From an uncultured Bacteroidales bacterium (lineage in GTDB: Bacteria; Bacteroidota; Bacteroidia; Bacteroidales; Salinivirgaceae): a stretch of DNA of 64,000 bases. The stretch lies in the NCBI GenBank assembly GCA_937981765.1, contig CALJOM010000005.1, forward strand, positions 1 through 64,000. The letters run 5' to 3'. Position 1 is the stretch's first letter. Each line of letters begins with the position of its first letter. The position numbers and the translations under genes are program-made. The notes beneath the pieces were generated by a model. That model had not been told where the DNA came from. It saw only the letters and a program-made list of their open reading frames with translations, and made no database searches. This document shows, piece after piece, positions 45,701 through 53,782 of this stretch.

Positions 45701-46061
45701 GTACTTGATCGAGCCTTTCTCCAAAAAGTGGATTCCGTTAAACGAACCTGTTCAGGATATAGTGGCAGGAGAATACTTATTGCGCTTTGCTACCAATAAT
45801 TACACCCCGTTGGCTGTTAATGAGATGTTAACGCCAGAGGATATGTTAGTTTATGTCAGTGATGGTAAATTATATGTATCAAACAATCAAAATGTTAGCG
45901 GAGAATTGTTGATTTCTGATATCCTTGGAAGGGTTGTTTTCCATGGCACTTTTTTTGAGAATGAAACAAAAATTATTGACGTGAAACAAAATCAAAGTAT
46001 CTTTGTTATTTCGTTTCGAACCAAAGATTGGATTAAAGCATTAAAGTATTTTAAGCAATAG
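42765..46061 (+). CDS. Large surface protein with fibronectin type III repeats and T9SS-like tail
   Basis: A 1098-residue exported protein. After the signal peptide (MIKKITFLGVLLHAVVIGYG), beta modules lead to three fibronectin-III-like repeats (about residues 235-350, 355-470 and 475-585). Each has a SWTKGxGxxRxV phrase and a GTxYYxRxF(G/A)YNG phrase. A region with WTGSVSSNWDNASNWNPN follows, as in other Bacteroidota surface proteins, then a long beta domain and a C-terminal sorting-like domain with LLISDILGRVVFHG. Start codons at 42753, 42759 and 42765 are all in frame. Two tightly spaced genes follow (a small membrane protein and hydF). Function unknown. Confidence 0.85.
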   Translation: MIKKITFLGVLLHAVVIGYGQPSVTDFNWVVKQDTCAPIGFTYTTGGKTIVGQGIYYRGYSAPFSSNVYVLSSKIATQDTVMISPLQPATRYKYGVYIIWDNNGSNDTVFSSTEKDFYSLATEPTTHVGYISISAATTNSVTLSYSASSGATRYAIYLNSGDSPIDVTLIQDGIAISNPPNNLGIDRKETTATSYQWLTLSQNQTYTSTVVPMNRSGLLVATNNFLTSGNVSSITFRLAPTTQASNISLDNFSGGVATISWTNGNGNGRVVKMNTSNSFTDPTLGTYPTANPVWQNAGEQVIYTGSASTVQISGLSSGQTYWFRIYELNNPESGRALYNTSTSTNNPASFTPIGEPITQDYTITFSGITADQIIASWTKGDGEKRIVKVNTQNSFTLPVDNTTYSANSVYGGGEQVVYNGTGNTVTVTNLASGTTYYFRVFAYNGSPGEEKYNTQTSSQNPNYSATPGVTPTTQDNNIVFSNITDSTFTITWTKGNGQYRLVAINDNPITTLPTDGNVYTADSIWQKNGQQYVYNDTGNKVTVKGLTPGTLYYVRIFGYNGLLNPSYLRTIATGNPTNTTTPGFIYWTGSVSSNWDNASNWNPNVIPGASYKVRIPQVMTNYPTINQNTSCYQITLEPLAQFTVETGVQFNVSTDFTIMGNSSGSGSLVVKGNGSVSVGQNTKFVRHTGSNNYWHFASAPTNNPDIKQFTGHYVNRWNETTQSWSNLNLSSKIDVMRGYSIRQYNRDTAVFTGTFNNGNISLEVTNSDFGEYPGLNIVGNPYPSAIDWNTSSGWTRSNIEPTIYVYHTQSQSYYTYNYQTQVASPATFDGVVPAGNGFYIIAETNTTIAVSNNVRVHSNQPFYKESRPDSYPTLRLSLANKDYSDELVVYFHPEAGKTLEYNGRFDAVKLFPLEVKKPLIYAKNPGQFNKRAVLALNPEVLDNLPDNGTLDIPIQIEVPERMVANLIPTATSLPKGISMYLIEPFSKKWIPLNEPVQDIVAGEYLLRFATNNYTPLAVNEMLTPEDMLVYVSDGKLYVSNNQNVSGELLISDILGRVVFHGTFFENETKIIDVKQNQSIFVISFRTKDWIKALKYFKQ

Positions 46062-46074
46062 CCTGCACCAAATT

Positions 46075-46350
46075 ATGAAAAGACACTCTTACATAGTATT
46101 TCTAACGTTAATGCTCCTAACAGTTTCTTCCCTTGCGCAATCTAGGTTTGGAGAGAGAAAGACTATTGCAAGAGAGTCGGTTTCTGAAAATGAACCAAGG
46201 AGAAATCCTAATGAGATGAGAAACCCGTTCGATCCTGGAGGTGGAGGGACAGGTGATCCTATTCCCATTAACGGTGGAATATTGCTGCTAGTTGGTTTAT
46301 CGGTTGTGTATTTTGCCAGGAATCGGAAAGATATTCACAAACAGGACTAA
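46075..46350 (+). CDS. Small exported protein with C-terminal membrane-anchor tail
   Basis: A 91-residue protein with a signal peptide (residues 1-21, ending SLAQ), a polar Arg/Glu/Pro/Gly-rich middle, then FDPGGGGTGDPIPINGG, one hydrophobic helix (about 66-82) and a basic tail (RNRKD). The P-I-x-G-G, hydrophobic helix, basic tail order resembles short proteins with a PID-CTERM-like sorting tail in Bacteroidota; I cannot confirm the family. It lies 13 bp after the large fibronectin-repeat protein and 5 bp before hydF. Confidence 0.65.
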   Translation: MKRHSYIVFLTLMLLTVSSLAQSRFGERKTIARESVSENEPRRNPNEMRNPFDPGGGGTGDPIPINGGILLLVGLSVVYFARNRKDIHKQD

Positions 46351-46355
46351 AGATT

Positions 46356-47588
46356 ATGTCTAAAATTGCTACTAGAGACCTGAAGCCCCACATAGGAATT
46401 TTTGGAAGAAGAAATGTAGGAAAGTCGTCCTTTATAAACACAATAACCGGTCAAAATGTAGCTATTGTTTCAGACATTTCTGGAACAACAACCGATCCTG
46501 TAAAGCGAACGGTAGAAATTCTTGATTTTGCACCAGTAGTAGTGATTGATACTGCAGGGATAGATGATGAAGGCACTTTAGGTAAGCTTCGAATTCAAAA
46601 GTCGTTGCAGGTGGTAGCCCAGATCGATCTTGGGTTAATTCTTTTTAGTGATAATCAGTTTGGGTCAATAGAAGAAAATCTTATCGATAAATTCATTAAG
46701 CACGATATACCTTTTTTAGTTATTTACACTAAGACCGATGTATCGGTACCTGATCCGGAGCTTATTGATGCTGTGCAACGAAAAATCGGACAGGAAGTAA
46801 TTTTTTTCAGTAATAAAGATCCACAGAACTTACCACAGGTTGTTGAGGCTATTAAAAAAGCCATACCCGAAAACGCTTTCTTAACACACTCTTTATTAGG
46901 AGATATTATTGGGCAAAACGATATCGTGTTACTTATTATGCCCATTGATTCGGAGGCACCAGCCGGCAGGCTCATTCTGCCTCAGATGCAAGTTCTCCGC
47001 GATATGTTGGATAATCATGCTATTTCTATAGTGGTACAGCCTGAAGAGATTGAGCCTTTATTGAAAACTACCGGAATAAAACCCAAACTTGCCATAACCG
47101 ATTCACAACTTTTTTACCGAGCCGATACGTTGGTTCCAGACGATATTCCGTTGACCGGCTATAGCATTGTTTTAGCACGATACAAAGGTAACTTTGAAGA
47201 GTTTATGAAAGGGACGCCGGCAATTGACCGTTTACAAGACGGAGATCGGGTTCTGATTCTGGAGTCGTGTTCGCATCATGTGAGTTGTGAGGATATTGGG
47301 CGGTTTAAAATTCCGGCCTGGATGCAAAAATATACCGGTAAAAAATTATTGTTCGATGTGGTAGCGGGCTTATCTAATATCGATAATCCTATAACCGATT
47401 ATGCGCTTGTGGTTCAATGTGGTGGATGTATGATAACCCGTAAACAACTTCATTTACGCCTTAAACCTGCTATTGAGGCTGGGGTTCCGGTTACCAACTA
47501 TGGGATGTGTATTGCATATCTTCATGGGTATTACCATCGGGTTATGCAGCCTTTTATCGGTAAGAAAATGGTTGGCGAAAATGGTTAA
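46356..47588 (+). CDS. hydF: [FeFe]-hydrogenase H-cluster maturation GTPase HydF
   Basis: A 410-residue scaffold GTPase for assembly of the [FeFe]-hydrogenase active site. The N-terminal GTPase domain has the P-loop GRRNVGKS (residues 15-22), switch segment SGTTTDPVKR, DTAGIDDEG and the YTKTD base-recognition motif. The C-terminal cluster-binding domain has ESCSHHVSCEDIGRF near 308 and VVQCGGCM near 357, a variant of the CxHx(n)HCxxC site with Gln replacing the second His. HydE, HydG and the hydrogenase are not in this window. It is the last gene of a three-gene array starting with a surface protein. Confidence 0.96.
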   Translation: MSKIATRDLKPHIGIFGRRNVGKSSFINTITGQNVAIVSDISGTTTDPVKRTVEILDFAPVVVIDTAGIDDEGTLGKLRIQKSLQVVAQIDLGLILFSDNQFGSIEENLIDKFIKHDIPFLVIYTKTDVSVPDPELIDAVQRKIGQEVIFFSNKDPQNLPQVVEAIKKAIPENAFLTHSLLGDIIGQNDIVLLIMPIDSEAPAGRLILPQMQVLRDMLDNHAISIVVQPEEIEPLLKTTGIKPKLAITDSQLFYRADTLVPDDIPLTGYSIVLARYKGNFEEFMKGTPAIDRLQDGDRVLILESCSHHVSCEDIGRFKIPAWMQKYTGKKLLFDVVAGLSNIDNPITDYALVVQCGGCMITRKQLHLRLKPAIEAGVPVTNYGMCIAYLHGYYHRVMQPFIGKKMVGENG

Positions 47589-47622
47589 GTCTTTCAACGG
47601 AACACAATGGGTTAATGGTACT

Positions 47623-47653
47623 AAAAAGGCTGTCTAATAAAGACAGCCTTTTT
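47623..47653. terminator. Bidirectional intrinsic terminator
   Basis: Perfect 13-bp stem (47623-47635 / 47641-47653, GC core GGCTGTCT) with loop AATAA and A5/T5 ends. It lies between hydF and the convergent endonuclease gene. Confidence 0.92.
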
Positions 47654-47676
47654 AATTATTAGATAGTGAAGGTGAA

Positions 47677-49842
47677 TTATTGCACTATTATTGTTTTGGT
47701 AATAAGTTTATTTTCGGTTGTGTTCATTCTAACGAGTAATTGCCCCACCGGAAGACCTCCAACCAGAATATTTTGCAGGCGATCGGGATTGTTGACTTTA
47801 TGAATAACGCGTCCTGCCATGTCGGATATTTCAATTTCTACCACCGAACGGGTGTTTTCAATAGTTATTACTCCGGTAACGGTTGGGTTAGGATATAATT
47901 TTATGTCGTCATCAAGGTCGTTGGTTTCGATGTTGTTGTAAGGAGAGAAGAAATTAAAGGTAGCTTCGTTCATAACGTTTCCGGCAAGGTCTTCAATGTT
48001 GCGGATAGTTACTGTGTGCATTCCCAGGGTTACGCCTTCAAGGTTCAGGATTGCAACATGGGTTTGAATGGCATGGCGGCTAGCCCACAGCAAATTGATG
48101 CCTCCGGAGAACTGGTAGTTGCTTAGGTTTGAAACAGTACTGGCCTTAATTGGTTCGTTGAAATAGATCCACATGTATTGGGGCGATGCAAGGTTGATAT
48201 CCACCACGTAAGGTTTGTCAAGGTCGCTGCCTGGTTGAACATCGGCTGCCGAACGTAACTCTATTTTCCAATCGGAATAGGTGTATGTTAATGGGCCGGT
48301 AATATCGTAATATGCCCCCAAAACAGGGGTGTGGGCATATAGCATGGTGTTGTGTATCATCATATCACCGGTTTTATCGTTAACTTTCCACATACCGTAA
48401 CCTTCGTTGGTACTAACTACCTGAGCTCCGAGTATTTTTACCAGAACCGATTCGTAAGGTTCTTTGTCCTGACCAGCCTGTATAACAATAGGTTCTGGGA
48501 GAGGTTTGTTTTTAGCAACCAATTGAAAATGAGTTATATTGGTCATTTCTGTAAGTCCAAAATATTCCACGATTTTTCCGGTAACTATTACACTGTCGCC
48601 AATGTCAGGATTACGGCCAATATCGTAGATATATAATCCACTCCAGGGGGCTCGGGCATCTTGAATAAAATAGCCGTCGCCAAAGTTTCCGGTAACTACG
48701 CCGGTAACCGTTACGATTTGGTTAACCATGGGAGAGGAAGCTGCTTGTCCTTGAACGTTTATAATAGGTGTAATGGTTCCGGAAAACTGCGGTTGGACTT
48801 TGTAGTTGTAGACTACTGATGAGGATGTTTGGGATCCGTTGGTGGCTTGAACTTGAAGGTATATAACGCTATTGGCTGATTGGGGCGGAATGGATGCGAT
48901 AAATGTTCCATTATTAAAGGTCATGGGGATTACATTGGTTAGGGATGTGTAGGCTGTTCCCCATTTTAGCGTTGCTGTTATGGGTCCATTTCCTTGGGCT
49001 GTACAGGTAATGGTTACATTATCGGTGGGTTTTACCACTTGGGGAGATTGTGCCATATTGCCAATGGCAATTGGGTCGGCAGGGAGGTCGCCCCATATCA
49101 TTTGTACCCATCTTGGATTATCGATAAATGGGTTTCGATTTTTTTGAAAGCTATAAATCACGTCGTTTCGGTTACGCTCAAATGCGTCGGGCAAGTCGGC
49201 TTGGTTCCATTGGTAGAGGGCCGAAAGTTTTCCATGAAGTGGGAGGGGATAGGTATTGACATAATCGGCTACTTCCAAATCGGGTTCTCCGTTGGTGCCT
49301 TCGTAACGAGTTGCCATGTAGAAGATTATTCTGGCGGCGTCTCCTTTAACGGCGTCACGCGGTTCCCAGGCATTAGCGGTGTAGTAACATTCTGTTGCAA
49401 TTGGGTGTTGTACGGCTCCGGGTTGTCCTTGGCAAACATCGAAATCTTTATTGCTTCGATCGATATTTACGGAAGCCATGGCTGGTTTCAGGTTGTGTAC
49501 ATCGGATCCTGTTGGTTTGGCTGTGCCAAAGCCTCCGTGCGATTTTGCAAATACGTGTTCGCGGTTTACATAGTCACCTCCTGTCCCGTAATAGTTCCAA
49601 TGTTTGGTAAAGCCAGTGTAAAACAGAATTATGCTATCGGTTGTGCCGGGTTTTCGGTCGCTAATAGCCATGATGTTTTTTGAATAGGTGTATTCCCAAG
49701 CTAAGTGATTTCGTATAATATGGTGCAGGGCGGCTTTAAGTTCAGCTCCGGTTTTTCCCTCGGTTCCGTTGTAGTAGCCTACGGGTTGGCTTTGCAAATG
49801 CAGCGTTAAAGCTACTAATACAATTGTTACTAAAATTTTCAT
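47677..49842 (-). CDS. Secreted endonuclease I with T9SS sorting domain
   Basis: A 721-residue exported nuclease. After a signal peptide (residues 1-18) comes an endonuclease I domain of the EndA/NucM His-Me-finger type (about 30-250) with YVNREHVFAKSHGGFGTAKP, TGSDVHNLKPAMASVNIDRS and the later NDVIYSFQKNRNPFIDNP. A DUF5689-like OB domain follows (about 370-500, with GDGYFIQDARAPWSGLYIYD), then an Ig-like module and a type A sorting domain (LYPNPTVTGVITIEN to TKTIIVQ). It should degrade external DNA or RNA at the cell surface. It starts 12 bp after a TonB-dependent receptor gene and is probably co-transcribed with it. Confidence 0.93.
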   Translation of the reverse strand: MKILVTIVLVALTLHLQSQPVGYYNGTEGKTGAELKAALHHIIRNHLAWEYTYSKNIMAISDRKPGTTDSIILFYTGFTKHWNYYGTGGDYVNREHVFAKSHGGFGTAKPTGSDVHNLKPAMASVNIDRSNKDFDVCQGQPGAVQHPIATECYYTANAWEPRDAVKGDAARIIFYMATRYEGTNGEPDLEVADYVNTYPLPLHGKLSALYQWNQADLPDAFERNRNDVIYSFQKNRNPFIDNPRWVQMIWGDLPADPIAIGNMAQSPQVVKPTDNVTITCTAQGNGPITATLKWGTAYTSLTNVIPMTFNNGTFIASIPPQSANSVIYLQVQATNGSQTSSSVVYNYKVQPQFSGTITPIINVQGQAASSPMVNQIVTVTGVVTGNFGDGYFIQDARAPWSGLYIYDIGRNPDIGDSVIVTGKIVEYFGLTEMTNITHFQLVAKNKPLPEPIVIQAGQDKEPYESVLVKILGAQVVSTNEGYGMWKVNDKTGDMMIHNTMLYAHTPVLGAYYDITGPLTYTYSDWKIELRSAADVQPGSDLDKPYVVDINLASPQYMWIYFNEPIKASTVSNLSNYQFSGGINLLWASRHAIQTHVAILNLEGVTLGMHTVTIRNIEDLAGNVMNEATFNFFSPYNNIETNDLDDDIKLYPNPTVTGVITIENTRSVVEIEISDMAGRVIHKVNNPDRLQNILVGGLPVGQLLVRMNTTENKLITKTIIVQ

Positions 49843-49854
49843 GGTCGTTGGTTT

Positions 49855-52677
49855 TTAGAAAAAGATACGCATGGCGAGGTTGGCTACTCTTCCCATTCCA
49901 AAGAACACTTCGGCAGAATGGGCGTCAAAATTATTAAAGCTCTGGTATTCAAGGTTTGTACTATTATTTTGAGCGTCGGTAATGTAAATTTTGTCGAAAA
50001 TATTCAGAATATTAAGGGTAATCCCTCCGTTGAGCTTATTGGTAATTTTGAAATTGTAGTTGGCAGTCATATCAAACAGGGTGTAAGGAGGTATTTTCCA
50101 CGATTCTCTTTGTTTGTTGTTTCCGGTAAGTGTACTTGGGGCAAAATCTGAATAATAGCGGGCAAAATATGTGCCACGCAATTGAATATAGAGGCCTCTG
50201 ATTATGTTGTAGCGAACGGATCCTCCTAATTGGGTTTGGGCCGCATCGCCCACATGCACACCTCGGGAGTCATAAACCACGGGCGCTCCCAGTACTGTGC
50301 CAGTATTCTCGTTGCGGAAAACGGCTGAATCGGCGGAATTGTAGATCCAATCGCCTAGTGAGATCAAACCTTGAATTTCAAGTTCTTTAATGGGTTTAAA
50401 CGCAAAATCAAATTCAATTCCCATATGGCGCGCTGAAATACCATTTAGATTGAGATAAAATGTTTCATTTGTTTCAGGATCTTCTCTTTTTTCTAATTTA
50501 TCAAGTGGTTTGTTATTCCAATAGGTATAATAGGTGTTTAGGTTGCATGAAAATATTGGTGCGCTGTAATTAGAGCCCAGTTCTAAAGCATATACTTCTT
50601 CGTTTTTTGCATTTTTAGAGGGTTGGTTGATGTTGGGAAACACGTTGTTGAATCTTGGTGCCTTAGAGAGTGTTCCTGCATTGATGAATGCGTTGATGCG
50701 TTCGGTAATGTTGTAGTTAAAGCCGGCTTTCAGTGTATAGCCGGGATATTTTTTTATGGGCGAGTACTTATTTTTTTGAACGGCATCGGCTAAATCGATG
50801 GTTTGATAGTTGTTACCTCCTAAATTAATCTGCGGGTAATAACGGGTCTGATCTTCGGAGGAAAGTAAGTACCTAAATACTACTTTTATGGTATCTTGGT
50901 AATAATAAGGAGCAAAATAATCGATTCTTTGGTATGTTGTTTGGGAAAGCGAACCGCTCACAAACCAGCTATATTCAGGGGTGGTGTATTCGAGTTGGGA
51001 GAAAATTCCGCCCCACTTAACTTTACCATCGTTATAGTAATTTAGCTTATCCCCTACTTTCCGGAATCGTGTTGTAATAGGATAATATTCTCCCTCTTTG
51101 GGAGTTATCCCTGATTCATATATAAAAAAGTCGCCTCCCATTAAATCAAAAATTTCCTGATAGTGTTCGCCGGTATAGTTTCTGAGGTCGATACCACCGC
51201 TGAGGTTGAGGTTTTGGCTAATTTGGTAATCGGCCGAAGATATTACTCCATACCAATGGTGGTTGTTTACACTGGAGAGTATGACTTGGGTGGCCTTACG
51301 TCCTCCTAGATTGGTAATGTAGTTTTTGTAGTTATAATCGTAATAACGCTGCATGTCAATTTGTGGGGTTTCTCTCTGTCCGATTTTTGGTGGGGACTCT
51401 CTAAGCCTGGTTCCACCTCCGGTTCCAATGGAGAGATAGAGGGTAGTGGAAATAAAGAGCTTATCAGTTACGTTCCAGGTGTCTTTTAAACTAAATTGAG
51501 GTTTATGATAATAGTTTAGGCGTTCGTTGAGTTTTTCGGTTTTATGCCAAATGGTGTCGTTGTTCGGACCAATTTCCCAACGGGTTAGCTCGCCCCAGTG
51601 CTGGTTGTAACGAATTCCGAGGTTGGTAAATTTAGGTCGGGTAAGGGGGTTGTTCCACATGCTGTCGGGGATTCCGGCCACATCTACCGAATAGGCGCTA
51701 TCGATGAGCATGATAGATGTTTTGTAGGAGCGTTGATAATGTTGCTGAGGGGCTCCAAAGCCGCTAAGGCTAATCAAATGTTTTCCTAATCGGCGTTCGA
51801 GTTTTAGGTAATAGAAAAATCCCCGGGTGTCGGTTACATCGACGAACCCTGTCCCCCATTTATAACTACCGGCAAGGGTAACTCCCCAATTGCCAATTTT
51901 CCCAGAGGAGGCCCCAAAGGAGGTTCGGTAATAACCGTAATTGGTAACCTCTTGTTTTAGCGAGACGCTGGATTTGGATGAAATACCTTGAGTCATAATG
52001 TTCATGGTTCCCCCTACGGAAGGAATTCCGAGTTTGGAAGCTCCCAACCCGCGCTGAACCTGAATGGTTCTTGTAATCATGTCGAGGCCAAACCAGTTGC
52101 TCCAATAAACCCAACCGTTTTCCATATCGTTTACGGGTACACCGTCGAGCATTACGGCAACATTACGTTGGTTAAAACCACGAATGGTAATTCGTGCATC
52201 GCCATCGCCTCCACCGGTTTGTGTTGCATAAACTCCCGGAGTGGTGTTCAGAATCATGGGTATATCGCGTCCGGCAAGTTCTTCATCGAGTTTTGCCGGA
52301 AGAATGTTGGAGAAGGCTACGGGTGTTTCGCGGGTTCGAGCAAAGTCGGCTACCACTACAACTTCATCGAGCACTACGGTTTTCATGGTTATCGATAGTG
52401 GTTTCATGCCTTCTGCGACATTGAGGTCGACAGTAGTTGACTGATACCCAACGTAGGAAATGATTAACGTATATTTTCCTTTGGGGAGAGAGAGTTCAAA
52501 AGTTCCCGAAAAATCGGTTACAGTCCCTCCGGCGGTTTGTTCCACATAAACGGTGGCTCCAAAAAGTGGTTCTCCTGTATTACCATCGGTAACGGTGCCT
52601 CGAACTTTTATGTTTTGTGCCTGTAGATTTAGCGCGATGCCTAGAATGGTTAGAAGAGTGATGTAAATTTGCTTCAT
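49855..52677 (-). CDS. TonB-dependent receptor with carboxypeptidase-regulatory-like domain
   Basis: A 940-residue outer-membrane importer. Signal peptide (residues 1-20), CarboxypepD_reg-like domain (about 24-110, VRGTVTDGNTGEPLFGATVY), plug (about 115-225, with RDIPMILNTTPGVYATQTGG and MLDGVPVNDMENGWVYWSNW), then a 22-strand barrel ending MGRVANLAMRIFF. No SusD-like partner is adjacent, so it is not a typical glycan-uptake pair. It instead precedes a secreted endonuclease by 12 bp, hinting at uptake of nuclease products or of a metal cofactor. Substrate not known. Confidence 0.93.
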   Translation of the reverse strand: MKQIYITLLTILGIALNLQAQNIKVRGTVTDGNTGEPLFGATVYVEQTAGGTVTDFSGTFELSLPKGKYTLIISYVGYQSTTVDLNVAEGMKPLSITMKTVVLDEVVVVADFARTRETPVAFSNILPAKLDEELAGRDIPMILNTTPGVYATQTGGGDGDARITIRGFNQRNVAVMLDGVPVNDMENGWVYWSNWFGLDMITRTIQVQRGLGASKLGIPSVGGTMNIMTQGISSKSSVSLKQEVTNYGYYRTSFGASSGKIGNWGVTLAGSYKWGTGFVDVTDTRGFFYYLKLERRLGKHLISLSGFGAPQQHYQRSYKTSIMLIDSAYSVDVAGIPDSMWNNPLTRPKFTNLGIRYNQHWGELTRWEIGPNNDTIWHKTEKLNERLNYYHKPQFSLKDTWNVTDKLFISTTLYLSIGTGGGTRLRESPPKIGQRETPQIDMQRYYDYNYKNYITNLGGRKATQVILSSVNNHHWYGVISSADYQISQNLNLSGGIDLRNYTGEHYQEIFDLMGGDFFIYESGITPKEGEYYPITTRFRKVGDKLNYYNDGKVKWGGIFSQLEYTTPEYSWFVSGSLSQTTYQRIDYFAPYYYQDTIKVVFRYLLSSEDQTRYYPQINLGGNNYQTIDLADAVQKNKYSPIKKYPGYTLKAGFNYNITERINAFINAGTLSKAPRFNNVFPNINQPSKNAKNEEVYALELGSNYSAPIFSCNLNTYYTYWNNKPLDKLEKREDPETNETFYLNLNGISARHMGIEFDFAFKPIKELEIQGLISLGDWIYNSADSAVFRNENTGTVLGAPVVYDSRGVHVGDAAQTQLGGSVRYNIIRGLYIQLRGTYFARYYSDFAPSTLTGNNKQRESWKIPPYTLFDMTANYNFKITNKLNGGITLNILNIFDKIYITDAQNNSTNLEYQSFNNFDAHSAEVFFGMGRVANLAMRIFF

Positions 52678-52700
52678 AGTTTGCGGGGGTTATGCAGTTG

Positions 52701-52751
52701 AAAACGGAAGAGTTGCCAACCACTCGCGTTTAACAAACTCCTCCGTTTTTT
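52701..52751. terminator. Terminator or attenuator between lamin-tail and TonB receptor genes
   Basis: A long stem, AAAACGGAAGAGTT (52701-52714) against AACTCCTCCGTTTT (52736-52749) with one G-T pair, followed by T on both sides. It lies in the 91-bp gap between two minus-strand genes. It can end the upstream transcript or attenuate the receptor operon. Confidence 0.7.
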
Positions 52752-52768
52752 GACTTATCTAGGGGTGG

Positions 52769-53719
52769 TTATTCAACTTTTAATTTCCTTGTCGATTTTG
52801 TTTGATTGGTGTGAAGAATCTTCACCAGATATAGGCCTTTATTAAGATTGTGGGTGTCGATGGTTATTTTGGCCGTGCTACCATCGGCGTCAACAGTTGA
52901 AACTAATTGGCCTATTGTGTTGTAAATCTCTATTTTTTTGATAATTTTAGAAGAGTGTACGGTAACATAACCCGATTGTGTCGGGTTGGGATAGAGCAAA
53001 ACGGTGGGCGATGTTTCTAAAGGTTCTTCTACATTATTAAATCCACACTCGCAATTGTGGGTGCGCAAATTTGTGAAAACGTTAACTCCAATAGTGTCCC
53101 ACTCAATGGCGGGATTGAAAAATGCGGGATTTGCGTTTACCCCGTGGGTCACTGAGGGCTTACGAATCATGGTGTTGTTGTATGTCCAATGGTTTGGATC
53201 ATACCAATTTGACTGCTGAAATAAATTATTTTCGTCATCGTTCCAGCCGTAGCCGGGGTCTTGACCAATTACCCCTATTATGTCTAAAATTGCGCCACTA
53301 GCTATTTCCTCTATGGTTACGGCATCGTTTCCATTAAAATACATCATTGAGTTGAGGTTGTAAACAGGGCAAAGGAAAATGTGTGCTAAAGCCTGGAGTT
53401 CTGGATCAACCATGGTGTCAGTCCCGGTTCCATTAGGGTTGCGTTTATCGAGCACAACTACCAAAACGTTTTTGGGCGGTATTATCGTACCTGTGGGAAA
53501 ACTTACATAATCGCCAAACGTGGAACCATTACGGTAACGTGCCATCTTATAATTGTTGAGGTTCACTGGTTGGTTGGTTGGATTGTAAATTTCTAACGCT
53601 TTGTTGTTTCCTGTGCCTTCCACATACTCCGAGAAGAAAATTTTTGAGCATGGGACTTGAGCAATAAGCACTCCGCTTATGGCTAGCGTTGTGATGGTTG
53701 AAAGTAGATGTTTTTTCAT
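52769..53719 (-). CDS. Lamin-tail-domain secreted protein with T9SS sorting domain
   Basis: A 316-residue exported protein. Signal peptide (residues 1-20), one lamin-tail (LTD) domain (about 22-165: KIFFSEYVEGTGNNKALEIY, then DIIGVIGQDPGYGWN), and a type A sorting domain (LLYPNPTQSGYVTVHSS to RKLKVE). LTD modules are beta-sandwich folds often found beside secreted nucleases in bacteria. It is encoded just upstream of the TonB receptor/endonuclease pair. The same LTD sequence type occurs in the 1198-residue protein at 58552. Confidence 0.9.
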   Translation of the reverse strand: MKKHLLSTITTLAISGVLIAQVPCSKIFFSEYVEGTGNNKALEIYNPTNQPVNLNNYKMARYRNGSTFGDYVSFPTGTIIPPKNVLVVVLDKRNPNGTGTDTMVDPELQALAHIFLCPVYNLNSMMYFNGNDAVTIEEIASGAILDIIGVIGQDPGYGWNDDENNLFQQSNWYDPNHWTYNNTMIRKPSVTHGVNANPAFFNPAIEWDTIGVNVFTNLRTHNCECGFNNVEEPLETSPTVLLYPNPTQSGYVTVHSSKIIKKIEIYNTIGQLVSTVDADGSTAKITIDTHNLNKGLYLVKILHTNQTKSTRKLKVE

Positions 53720-53782
53720 AGTTTTTATTTTTTACTATTGTTAGTATTTGTTGAAAATTTTGGTGGCTAAAGATAAATAAAT

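Noticed and set aside
48994-49683. Plus-strand open frame of 229 codons
   Set aside because: It lies fully antisense to the endonuclease gene, has no recognisable domain, and shows a Cys/Gly/Phe-rich composition expected from a shadow frame.
51988-52398. Plus-strand open frame of 136 codons inside the TonB receptor
   Set aside because: Antisense to the conserved plug region; composition is that of a shadow frame.
49855-52677. SusC-type glycan importer
   Set aside because: No SusD-like gene is adjacent and the length and plug are those of a general TonB-dependent receptor.
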